A model generated the notes under the pieces. The model saw nothing but the letters and a program-made list of their open reading frames with translations, did no database searches and was not told the origin of the DNA. Made by a program: the position numbers and the translations under genes. From Flavimaricola sp. (GTDB taxonomy: Bacteria > Pseudomonadota > Alphaproteobacteria > Rhodobacterales > Rhodobacteraceae), in contig JAQWWH010000029.1 of NCBI GenBank assembly GCA_029255105.1, positions 1-35,578 on the forward strand: a stretch of 35,578 nt of DNA. The letters are read 5' to 3'. Each line of letters begins with the position of its first letter. Position 1 is the first letter of the stretch. Shown here piece by piece: positions 28,698 to 35,578 of this stretch.

Positions 28698-29066
28698 TCA
28701 CGCCGCTGCGATGCGCCGTATGGCGGATATCAGTTTCGCATCATCAAAGGGTTTTACGATCCAGCCTGTCGCCCCGCTTTCGCGGGCGCGTTGTTTGAGA
28801 TCGTTGGCACTTTCGGTTGTCAGCACGAGGATGGGGATCGCGCGGTCCGAACGGTTCTTGCGGATCGAATTAATGACGCCAAAACCATCCATACGGGGCA
28901 TGTTGATGTCAGTGATCACGACGTCGGGGCTTACCTCCTCGAGCATCTCGATGCCATCGATGCCATCTTCTGCGACGTGGACATCAAATCCTGCTGTCGT
29001 CAGCGTGATGCGGAGCATCTCGCGGATCGTTCGGGAATCATCGATTGCCAGAATTCTGAGGGTCAT
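28698..29066 (-). CDS. cheY: CheY response regulator (first of the operon)
   Basis: A 122-residue receiver starting MTLRILAIDDSRTIREMLR. Asp9-Asp10 bind Mg, Asp53 in VITDINMPRMDG is the phospho-acceptor, Thr83/Thr84 in LVLTTES supplies the switch residue, and Lys105 lies in IVKPFD. It overlaps the end of the STAS gene by four bases and precedes cheA, as cheY1 does in alphaproteobacterial che operons. Confidence 0.95.
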   Translation of the reverse strand: MTLRILAIDDSRTIREMLRITLTTAGFDVHVAEDGIDGIEMLEEVSPDVVITDINMPRMDGFGVINSIRKNRSDRAIPILVLTTESANDLKQRARESGATGWIVKPFDDAKLISAIRRIAAA

Positions 29067-29338
29067 GATTTTACCGCTTCTTTGAGCATTGTTTGAGGCA
29101 GACCAAGCCGGGCCATGTCCTCTTGCATTGAGGAGGAAGGATTGATCTTCAGGTTTTCACCGTCCGCTTCCCAAAGATGCCATGCACTGAGCAAAATCTG
29201 AGCGCAGAGCCCTCCGAGGACACGGACATTCTGACCGTCGAGCACGATGCTCTGACCACGCAGGGCGCGGATTCGTCCCAAAAGGTTTGGGGCGAACGTG
29301 AAGTCGAGCTTTTCGGGAAGCTGTAGGGATTCGGGCAT
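29063..29338 (-). CDS. STAS-domain-like chemotaxis protein (CheS/CheX position)
   Basis: A 91-residue protein starting MPESLQLPEKLDFTFAPNLLGRIRALRG. The strand-helix order and the segment QSIVLDGQNVRVLGGLCAQILLSAWHLWEADG are STAS-like, with the residue after LDG being Gln rather than a phosphorylatable Ser. It occupies the slot before cheY1 where Sinorhizobium has cheS, a CheA partner that speeds CheY1 dephosphorylation. Equivalence is inferred from position and fold, not proven. GAGGTAGGA precedes the ATG. The 129 bases between it and cheD hold no recognised gene. Confidence 0.7.
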   Translation of the reverse strand: MPESLQLPEKLDFTFAPNLLGRIRALRGQSIVLDGQNVRVLGGLCAQILLSAWHLWEADGENLKINPSSSMQEDMARLGLPQTMLKEAVKS

Positions 29339-29467
29339 GTCCTACCTCGAGTTGAGAGCGCTGACGCGGTTGTTGTCCGGGACCGATTTCTACGGAAGAG
29401 CGGATTGAAGACGGTGGCGCGTTGTCTTGATCCACCAGGCAAAGGCTTTGCGCGAAGCGGTCATGGT

Positions 29468-30106
29468 TCAGAAAAGTTCCACATCACGATCGGGACTGAC
29501 GGGGATCTTGCGGGCAATCGGCAGCATGTCCTCCTGTGTAAGGAGCATTTGCTTGGCTTTTCCGGTTGCCGGGGTGAACCGGATTTTTCGCGCCCGCACA
29601 CCGCCAAGACTGCTGGACACGCATCGGATCCCCTCGGATCGAAGGTATTCGAGAGCAAAACTGCCATTCGACTCGCCGATCTGGCCCAGACCGTCGTGCA
29701 TCATGGCGCCACCAAAGAGCTTGGCCTCAAGGCGTTGTTTTTGCGCGCCGGCTTTCAGAAGGGCATTGATCAAAAGTTCCATGGCATACAGGCCGTAGCG
29801 GAACTCCATCTGATCCTTGTTGGCGCGACCGGGGAGGAGGAAGTGATTCATGCCGCCAATGCCGGCGACTGGATCGAAAAGGCAAGTCGCCACACAAGAG
29901 CCCAATAGGGTCGAAAGCACTTCATGCGGGTCATTAGAAATCTTGTACTCGCCTTGAATCACATGAGTGACTTTCTCACAGTTATCGTTAGGTCTGTCCT
30001 GAGTTTCAATCAATCGGCCAGCCCCTTCCTTGCCTGAGTGTCCCACAGCGACATTGCGGTCAGGCACTGGCTCGTCCTGAACCGGCCGACCGGCGAGCGT
30101 CCCCAT
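29468..30106 (-). CDS. cheD: chemoreceptor glutamine deamidase CheD
   Basis: A 212-residue CheD that would deamidate receptor glutamines. The active-site set is present: Thr66 and Cys71 in LSTLLGSCVATC and His88 in GGMNHFLLP; later LFGGAMM and LGGVRARKIRFTPATGK are conserved. The start ATG 30106 overlaps the MCP stop as TGATG. This gives about 47 residues before the usual start of the domain (VIQGEYKIS), so a downstream GTG near residue 49 is an alternative. The C-terminus is prolonged beyond the fold and ends SPDRDVELF, like the last protein of the operon. With cheR broken, CheD may be the only covalent receptor modifier encoded here. Confidence 0.9.
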   Translation of the reverse strand: MGTLAGRPVQDEPVPDRNVAVGHSGKEGAGRLIETQDRPNDNCEKVTHVIQGEYKISNDPHEVLSTLLGSCVATCLFDPVAGIGGMNHFLLPGRANKDQMEFRYGLYAMELLINALLKAGAQKQRLEAKLFGGAMMHDGLGQIGESNGSFALEYLRSEGIRCVSSSLGGVRARKIRFTPATGKAKQMLLTQEDMLPIARKIPVSPDRDVELF

Positions 30107-32673
30107 CAGAAGTCTGCCCATTCGTCTGCCGCGAGCTCCGATCGTTGCGCCGCGTGTGCCGACGAATTTGAGCGGCTTGCAGCCTGAGGGCCTGCGGAGG
30201 GTTTGGGACTTTCGACAGACTTTTCGCTCCTAGCGGAAGCCCGGAAGGGGACAACGGACGCGGCGGTTTCTGTTCGTGTGCTCGTCCGGAAGTGTCCCAC
30301 GGTTTCGACAAGTGAAACCGCATCGTTGCGAAGTGCCTCGCTTGCTGCGGTCGCTTCTTCCAGACGGGCGGCGTTTTGCTGGGTCGACTGATCGAGTTGG
30401 GTGACGGCATTGTTGATCTCGGCCAGGTTGCTGGATTGTTGGCGAGACGAACTTGCGATGCTTGATACCAGATCGGAGATCTTTGAAACCGAGTCTACGA
30501 TCCTGCGAAGGGCCTCCCCGGTCTGGCCAACAAGATCTACGCCTTTTTTGACCTGACTACCGCTTTTTGCGATCAGGCCGTTGATTTCGCGGGCAGCTTC
30601 GGAGGATCGCTGGGCGAGGGCCCGGACTTCGGACGCCACGACGGCAAAGCCTCTGCCGGCCTCCCCCGCTCGTGCCGCCTCGACACCTGCGTTCAGAGCC
30701 AGGAGGTTGGTCTGGAAGGCGATGTCGTCGATGACCTTGATGATCGAGGTTATCTTGTTCGAAGACTCCTCGATTTGGTCCATGGCCGATACGGTCTGGA
30801 GGACGACCTTGCCGCTCTCTTCTGCGTTCGCCTTGGCATCTGAAACCGCCCTGTCGGCATGGTCAGCGCCTTCGGCGGATTGTCGCACCGATGAGGTCAG
30901 GTCGTCCAAGGCTGCGGCTGTTTGTTCGAGTGTTGCGGCAGTGCTTTCGGTCTTGCGGGACAGGGCGTCGGCGGTCGTGCTGATGTCGCGGGCCTCATTG
31001 CGGATGTTTTGCGCGTTTTCGGCGATTTCGGCCATGGCTGTAGCGAGGGTCTCTACAGTCGTGTTGAAGTCTACGCGAAGATCTTCGTAGCCACCTTCAA
31101 AGGGTTCGGCGATCTGGCTGGTCAAATCTCCACCGCTGAGTTGCCGCAGTCCTATCCTCAGTGCGTCGACCACCTGCATCTGTTGACGCGCCGCGACTTG
31201 GCGATCAGCTCGTGCGGCCCTCAGTTCGGTTTCGTCCTTTGTCACGTCCTGGCCGAGCAGAAGAAGGCGCACGGGTTGCCCTTCTGGATCACGAATGCAG
31301 CTTAGGGTCCCATCAAGGATGACGGTTGCGCCGGAAGGGCCGACCAGTTCGAAGCGGCCGCTTTGGGCGCGGTCCTTTGCCGATGCCACGATCGAAGCGC
31401 CGCCCCCTGACGTCTTGCCATCCTTTTTTGCCAAAAGTTCGGCCAGCGGGCGGCCCTCAAGTTGCGCCTCGCTTGAATTCAGGAGCGAGCAAAAGTTGGT
31501 GTTGGCGAAAAGGAGGTTGCCGTTCAGATCGAAGTCGACCTTGATTTGGTTGGTTTCGATCGTATGGATCATTACCTCGTTCAGCCAGTTCCGTGTGATA
31601 TCCTCCCATTCGATCACGTAGCCGACCGAGGACCCGTCTTCCATCGTGACGGCGCTGGTCCGAACCGACACCCGCACGTTTCCCAGCCGCAAGACCCGGG
31701 CCGTCGCACCGGCCCCGCTTTGCGTGTCGCAAAGGGCCGAGACAGAACGACCTTCCAAGTTCTCGGGGTCGAGACCAGGGAAAATCCTGCCCAATTCCTC
31801 GGCATATTGTTTGAGAAGGGCGATCATCCTGGGGTTGAGATAGCTGGCTACATACGAGTCGTCGGTCAGCATGATCGCTGAGGAAGAGCCCATGAACGCC
31901 GCACCTTTGAATGTGGCATCCCGTTGAATGGCCGCATTTTCCGAAAGGTCAGCGCGCAGTTTCTCGACCATGCGCCCGATCGAGCCAATTTCGTCCTTTC
32001 GGTCTGCGCCTGGTACGATCGTATCATAATCCCGCTTCGCCATAGAATTCAGAGCGCCGCCCAACGAACCTAGGGGCCGGGTCACGAGTTGGCGGAATAC
32101 CAGCATGGCCGAGGTCGTGCCGATGACGAACAAGAGGGCTGCCACAAGCAGCGCTGACCTCTGCGAGGCTGCGAGTTCCGCGAGGGTTGTTTCGATGGAC
32201 CAAGATAAAGCGATGACTCCGACCATTTCGTTGTCGGCTCCAAAAACCACGGGTCGGGCAATCGTCCTGCCATCTTCCGCCCAAGTGGTTTGTCCGGTGG
32301 CCAGCGCCGATGCGATCGCTTCGACGCGGGCCGGATCGTCGCGACCATCGCCCTCCCACTCGACGAGGGGAGCCCCGTCAAGGCTTCGCAGATCAAGCCC
32401 GTTGACCATCTCTGCCACGCTTTCCAAGGCAGCGCCCAACAAGGCCTCTGCATCTTCGCCACGCCCGAACTTGGTGGCACCGGATACCATTTGGGCTGAC
32501 AAGGTTGCCAGTGATTCAACCTGCTTGGCTGTCTTTACCAGGATAGCCTTTCTGACACCGGCCTGGTTCACCAGGGTGAGCCCCCCTGTCACCAAAGCGG
32601 TCGTCAGGCCTATGACCCCAGCGACCTTTATGAACAAGGAATTCAGCCGAAAGGATTTCGTGGTTTCAGTCAT
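30106..32673 (-). CDS. methyl-accepting chemotaxis protein with two PAS-like domains
   Basis: An 855-residue receptor. TM1 lies at about 15-36, a periplasmic sensor at about 37-172, and TM2 at about 173-194. HAMP follows (195-245), then PAS-like regions near 255-365 and 375-490 (the latter with [16 protein letters not shown]). The signalling hairpin has the receptor tip [24 protein letters not shown]. The tail ends DEWADF. The last five residues, EWADF, fit the xWxxF pentapeptide that tethers CheR and CheB, although cheR is broken and cheB is absent here. It lies 39 bases after the secreted Cache-like protein gene and is coupled to cheD. The ligand is unknown. Confidence 0.95.
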   Translation of the reverse strand: MTETTKSFRLNSLFIKVAGVIGLTTALVTGGLTLVNQAGVRKAILVKTAKQVESLATLSAQMVSGATKFGRGEDAEALLGAALESVAEMVNGLDLRSLDGAPLVEWEGDGRDDPARVEAIASALATGQTTWAEDGRTIARPVVFGADNEMVGVIALSWSIETTLAELAASQRSALLVAALLFVIGTTSAMLVFRQLVTRPLGSLGGALNSMAKRDYDTIVPGADRKDEIGSIGRMVEKLRADLSENAAIQRDATFKGAAFMGSSSAIMLTDDSYVASYLNPRMIALLKQYAEELGRIFPGLDPENLEGRSVSALCDTQSGAGATARVLRLGNVRVSVRTSAVTMEDGSSVGYVIEWEDITRNWLNEVMIHTIETNQIKVDFDLNGNLLFANTNFCSLLNSSEAQLEGRPLAELLAKKDGKTSGGGASIVASAKDRAQSGRFELVGPSGATVILDGTLSCIRDPEGQPVRLLLLGQDVTKDETELRAARADRQVAARQQMQVVDALRIGLRQLSGGDLTSQIAEPFEGGYEDLRVDFNTTVETLATAMAEIAENAQNIRNEARDISTTADALSRKTESTAATLEQTAAALDDLTSSVRQSAEGADHADRAVSDAKANAEESGKVVLQTVSAMDQIEESSNKITSIIKVIDDIAFQTNLLALNAGVEAARAGEAGRGFAVVASEVRALAQRSSEAAREINGLIAKSGSQVKKGVDLVGQTGEALRRIVDSVSKISDLVSSIASSSRQQSSNLAEINNAVTQLDQSTQQNAARLEEATAASEALRNDAVSLVETVGHFRTSTRTETAASVVPFRASARSEKSVESPKPSAGPQAASRSNSSAHAAQRSELAADEWADF

Positions 32674-32712
32674 TTGGGGGTCCTATCCTGCAAAGCCTGG
32701 CCAGAGTGGTCT

Positions 32713-33276
32713 TCAGAAGGCTTCGGCGTTCAGGCCAACAGTCACGGCTCCGATCGGGGTGCCTGTGCTGGCATCGGCAACTGTGAAGGAGGCCTGAAGC
32801 TGATAGGTCTGGGTCGACTCGTCGAAGTCCACATCGCTGATATGCAGGCCACTCGGTCCAGCGGGGTAGGTCATGAGGTACTTATCCTCATCCCCTTGCC
32901 AGAAATCCGAGGTCAGGTGGCTGACCGCCACGTTCATACCCCGGTTGTCCATCAGGATGATCTCGGTGATCACGCCGGCATGTTCTTCGGTCAGGGTTCG
33001 CAGGGTTGCGGCCAGATCGCTTTCGAGGATCGGCGTGATCGTCGGGGTGAGCGCCCGCCCGACCTCTGCTCGCCACGCAAGGTCGAGGCTGACGAGGTCG
33101 CTTTCGGGCATTGCCGCGTGCACAGCATTGCTGCGCACAACGGCAGCCTGCGCGGCAGGCGAGGTCAGAACGGGGGTCAACGCCTCATTCACAAATGTTA
33201 CAAGGGCCTGGGTGTCGGCAGCCATGGCAGCATGTCCGCTAAGGACCAACACGCCGGCCAGGATTGTCTTTTGCAT
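32713..33276 (-). CDS. secreted single-Cache-like (PDC) sensor protein
   Basis: A 187-residue protein starting MQKTILAGVLVLSGHAAMAADTQ, a clear Sec signal peptide with AMA-A cleavage near residue 19. The rest resembles a soluble Cache/PDC sensor domain: ILMDNRGMNVAVS, SDFWQGDEDKYLMTYP, DVDFDESTQTYQLQASF and GAVTVGLNAEAF follow the pattern of receptor sensor domains, but there is no membrane anchor. AGGAGG precedes ATG 33276. A frame reaching 33303 would hide the signal peptide. As first gene of the che operon, it may bind a ligand in the periplasm and present it to the MCP; this is inference. Confidence 0.75.
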   Translation of the reverse strand: MQKTILAGVLVLSGHAAMAADTQALVTFVNEALTPVLTSPAAQAAVVRSNAVHAAMPESDLVSLDLAWRAEVGRALTPTITPILESDLAATLRTLTEEHAGVITEIILMDNRGMNVAVSHLTSDFWQGDEDKYLMTYPAGPSGLHISDVDFDESTQTYQLQASFTVADASTGTPIGAVTVGLNAEAF

Positions 33277-33648
33277 CGGAAACCTCCTGAGTACATCTTG
33301 CAAAATCTCTGGCCAATCATTCGCGCCAAGAGCTTAATTTGCAGTGAACGCCCAATAGGCATCTGAAGGCCAAAGCCGCTCCAATTGTAATCAGATCGCG
33401 GACGGGCAGGTGACTGGACAGTCCCGGGGGAGACGATGTGGCATGGCCGACAGGTGGTGGGCCATTGGAAGATTGCCGGGCGGTGCGACCCGATCCGGAT
33501 CATCCTCCAAAATTGCTCCAATCCTTGGGGCATGACTATTGCCAATGACGGTCCATGGCCAGTGTCGCGAAGGCCGCTCAGCCCCAGTGGAATTATATGC
33601 CAAAGATCGGCTCAAGCTTGTAGCGATCAAGATAACATACCCCAACTC
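33277..33648. other. leader of the che operon up to the IS element
   Basis: About 370 bases with no recognised gene. Short frames on both strands show no family resemblance. The minus-strand promoter of the che operon should lie here. TACAAT-like -10 candidates occur on the minus strand near 33390, but no convincing -35 partner, sigma28 or sigma54 site was seen. Confidence 0.4.
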
Positions 33649-34492
33649 GGGTCAGGACCCATTCATCTTGCGCGTTCGGCATGATTCAGGCTCCGCAAGG
33701 AGACTGAACGATGAGCAACCGTTTCTGGCTGACCGACGCGCAGAGGGCTCGGCTCCAGCCCTTCTTTCCCAAGAGCCATGGCAAGCCGCGCGTCTATGAC
33801 CGGCGGGGGATAATCTTCATCAACCGCAATGGCTTGCGCTGGTGTGATGCACCTATGAAAACGGCCCACCGATGACCCTCTACAACCGGTGGAAGCGGTG
33901 GAGCGACTATGGGATCTTTGTCGGGATGATGGCTGGGCTGGCCGCCGAGGCCGCCGTCCCGAAGACGGTGATGATCGACGCGACTTACCTGAAGGCGCAC
34001 CGCACGGCGACAAGCCTACGGTTGAAAAAGGGGGGCAAGGTGACCAGAGCGGCGGTCTGATCGGCCGCACGAAGGGCGGCATGACCACCAAGCTGCATGC
34101 CTTCACCGATGCCGATGGCCGCCAGACCCGCTTCTTCAGGACTGGAGGCCTGGTAAGCGACCACAACAGCGCGGCGGCCCTGCTGGGCAGTCTGCCCGCA
34201 GCGGAATGGCTGCCGGCAGACCGGGGCTATGATGCCGACTGGTTCAGGGAAGCGTTGAAAGACAAAGGGGATAAAGCCCTGCATTCCCGGCAGAAAGTCG
34301 CGCGGCAAACCCATCAGGCACGACAAGCGACGCTACAAACGCCGCAACAGGATCGAGATCATGTTCGAGCCTGTGAAGGACTGGCGACGGGTCGCCACAC
34401 ACTATGACCGATGCCCGAGGGTCTTCCTCTCCGCCGTCGCCCTCGCCGCAACTGGCATGTTTTTGTCATGAAACTAGAACGAGTCCTGACCC
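33649..34492 (+). mobile_element. decayed IS5-family (IS427-like) insertion sequence
   Basis: Ends 33649-33664 (GGGTCAGGACCCATTC) and 34477-34492 (reverse complement GGGTCAGGACTCGTTC) match at 14 of 16 positions, bounding an 844-bp element of the size normal for IS427-group members. No flanking target duplication is evident. The transposase inside is broken by several frameshifts. It sits between the che operon and the island-like right end. Confidence 0.85.
33711..34471 (+). pseudogene. IS5-family transposase, multiply frameshifted
   Basis: Starts MSNRFWLTDAQRARLQPFFPKSHGKPR and continues in frame to IIFINRNGLRW, with a small in-frame loss after YDRR. A frame change near 33865 leads to TLYNRWKRWSDYG and KTVMIDATYLKAHRTATS (first DDE Asp). 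A second near 34035 leads to GLIGRTKGGMTTKLHAFTD and ADRGYDADWF (second Asp). A third near 34270 leads to RRYKRRNRIEIMFE (Glu) and the end at TGA 34469-34471. All DDE residues survive, but at least three frameshifts make it non-functional. The order is that of IS427-type transposases, which sometimes use one programmed frameshift, but not three. Confidence 0.88.
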
Positions 34493-35495
34493 TAGGAAAC
34501 CCTGACAACCAAGTTGATCATGCAGGCAAGCCCGCGATCTATCCAGCCTAAGAATTTCTGTCGGCCTTGGGGACCTTCTGATGATGCCAAGCTCTCGTTG
34601 CTGTCTAGAAAGCACCGCACCTCGATCTTCTCAAGTCAACTTGAGATGCAACGGCAGTAAACTTTCCGGCCTGTCAGGACGTCCAGGACGCGGCTGCACT
34701 CAGCATATTCACGTGGTGAAGACCACTCCGATAGTACGCTCTCGCTCTCGCTGACGCTTGTGCTTTTGCTGTCAGTCAAAACGAGGCCATCCGCCGAAAC
34801 CGGACTTGTCAAGGCGACACTAACGACACAAGCGCCATTGAAGATGGTTCCGTGCCTCAGGAGTTTTTCGTTTTCATAGGCTTGGACCTTCAAACACACG
34901 GAGGGTGAGACCTTGAAGGAAGCAGTTGGTTTGCTGTACCCAAGGCGCCGTTGACTGTGCTATTTGACGCTCACCCAGACCCCGCCAAATGAAAGTAGAA
35001 GCAAGCCTGACCGTCATCGTGCGGTTCTGATCCTAAGCACAGAGAGGGCGCTCATTATAAGCCAGCAATATCGGGGGCTCATACACCTCAGGCATACCCA
35101 AGGCCATGCCCGATGTGGTAGGTGGGCTATGCGGGGCTACTAACTGTGGGATGAGGTTCTGCGGGATTGTCAGGCATTTCCACCATATGCCCTTGTTCAT
35201 CCACCGGGGTGTCGCTGGGTAATCTGACTTGCCCCTGATCCTTGGATTCTCGCGGTGAGATGCTGCCAACGGCGTAGACCAAAAGCGCTACCGTGATAAA
35301 GTTTTATGGCGGAGAGACAGTCCCCATGAATCTAACTTATCTGTGCATATATGCGCTTGTATGACCCTATCTGTATGAACCTGATAAGTGACTAACAAAC
35401 TGTAATTATTCGAAAAATGATCTTGAACCTGTCTCACTCCGGCTTGCATTGTTTCATGTAATGTCATAATCTTTAGTGGGTAGGAGGATGGGTAG
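34493..35495. other. gene-poor stretch between the IS and an integrase
   Basis: About 1 kb with visibly lower GC than the rest and no recognised gene. Two minus-strand frames, 34636-34899 (87 codons, GTG start, Ser-rich) and 35033-35269 (78 codons), show no family resemblance or good ribosome sites. They are left as unsupported. The composition and the integrase at its right suggest the flank of an integrated element. The last 170 bases carry short repeats before the integrase start. Confidence 0.5.
35335..35389. repeat. short repeats upstream of the integrase
   Basis: ACTTATC (35335-35341) faces GATAAGT (35383-35389). Between them GTATGACCCT and GTATGAACCT begin 14 bases apart, TATCTGT occurs twice, and GCATATATGC is a palindrome. 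Clustered direct and inverted repeats before an integrase gene are common for integrase arm or excisionase sites and autoregulation, but this role is not shown. Confidence 0.3.
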
Positions 35496-35578
35496 ATGCC
35501 GCGCAAAGCCAAGGAGCTATCAGCGCTTGAGGTGTCCCGGATAGCCAACACTGGACTGCACTTTGTTGGGACAGTGCC
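35496..35578 (+). CDS. tyrosine integrase, P4-type (DUF4102 N-terminus), 3' partial
   Basis: Frame from ATG 35496, MPRKAKELSALEVSRIANTG followed by LHFVGTV, running off the window after 27 codons. TAGGAGG (35481-35487) is well placed before the start. The opening k-x-L-x-A-L-E-V-x-R followed by G-L-H-x-V-G is the characteristic start of the arm-DNA-binding DUF4102 domain of P4-type phage and island integrases. The catalytic part is outside the window, so the identification rests on the N-terminal pattern only. Confidence 0.7.
   Translation, partial: MPRKAKELSALEVSRIANTGLHFVGTV

Noticed and set aside
34636..34899. Ser-rich 87-codon minus-strand frame as a gene
   Set aside because: GTG start without a good ribosome site and no family resemblance; not separable from chance in low-GC flank DNA.
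35288..35551. 87-codon minus-strand frame at the right end
   Set aside because: It overlaps the integrase start and its strong ribosome site on the plus strand and crosses the repeat cluster.

Overview
The window looks like a chromosomal segment of an alphaproteobacterium of the Rhodobacteraceae (Roseobacter/Rhodobacter group). The reasons are a GC-rich coding style, a GAAC-N7-GAAC LexA box before recA, an IscR with a single cysteine heading a long suf operon, a eukaryotic-type NADP isocitrate dehydrogenase, and a chemotaxis operon whose order resembles cheOp1 of Rhodobacter sphaeroides. This placement rests on recognition from sequence; no database search was run.

Layout. 1-3.4 kb: the end of iolB (inositol catabolism) and a CPA1-type cation/proton antiporter with a C-terminal cyclic-nucleotide-binding-like domain. 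3.4-8.9 kb: a PAPS sulfotransferase gene divergent from recA (SOS boxes between them, terminator after recA), then alaS coupled through ATGA overlaps to a DUF1330 gene and a MOSC gene. 8.8-13.9 kb (minus strand): typA, icd, an HD-domain phosphohydrolase, a small helical protein and an alpha/beta hydrolase. 13.9-22.4 kb (plus strand): an iron-sulfur assembly operon, iscR - cysteine desulfurase - sufB - small membrane protein - methyltransferase-like protein - sufC - sufD - two Yip1-like membrane proteins - sufS. It is preceded by a strong sigma70 promoter whose -10 lies inside an Irr/ICE-like palindrome. sufA, sufE and sufT are not seen. A tRNA-Arg(CCG) follows.

22.7-24.4 kb: an SDR oxidoreductase and an HSL-family alpha/beta hydrolase in which the catalytic serine is glycine. 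24.4-33.3 kb (minus strand): one chemotaxis operon, read as secreted Cache-like sensor - MCP - cheD - STAS protein - cheY - cheA - cheW - cheR - cheY - small DxxxQ protein. cheR carries an in-frame amber codon at a conserved tryptophan position, so it is probably broken here. No cheB is present.

33.6-34.5 kb: a decayed IS5-family (IS427-like) element with recognisable inverted repeats. 34.5-35.5 kb: a gene-poor, less GC-rich stretch with short repeats. At the right edge a P4-type tyrosine integrase begins and runs out of the window, suggesting that a genomic island or prophage starts here.

The most notable signals are the cheR nonsense codon, the serine-less hydrolase, the CheT/CheZ-like DxxxQ protein with a C-terminal VELF tail shared with CheD, the free periplasmic Cache-like protein beside the MCP, and the layered control elements of the suf operon.
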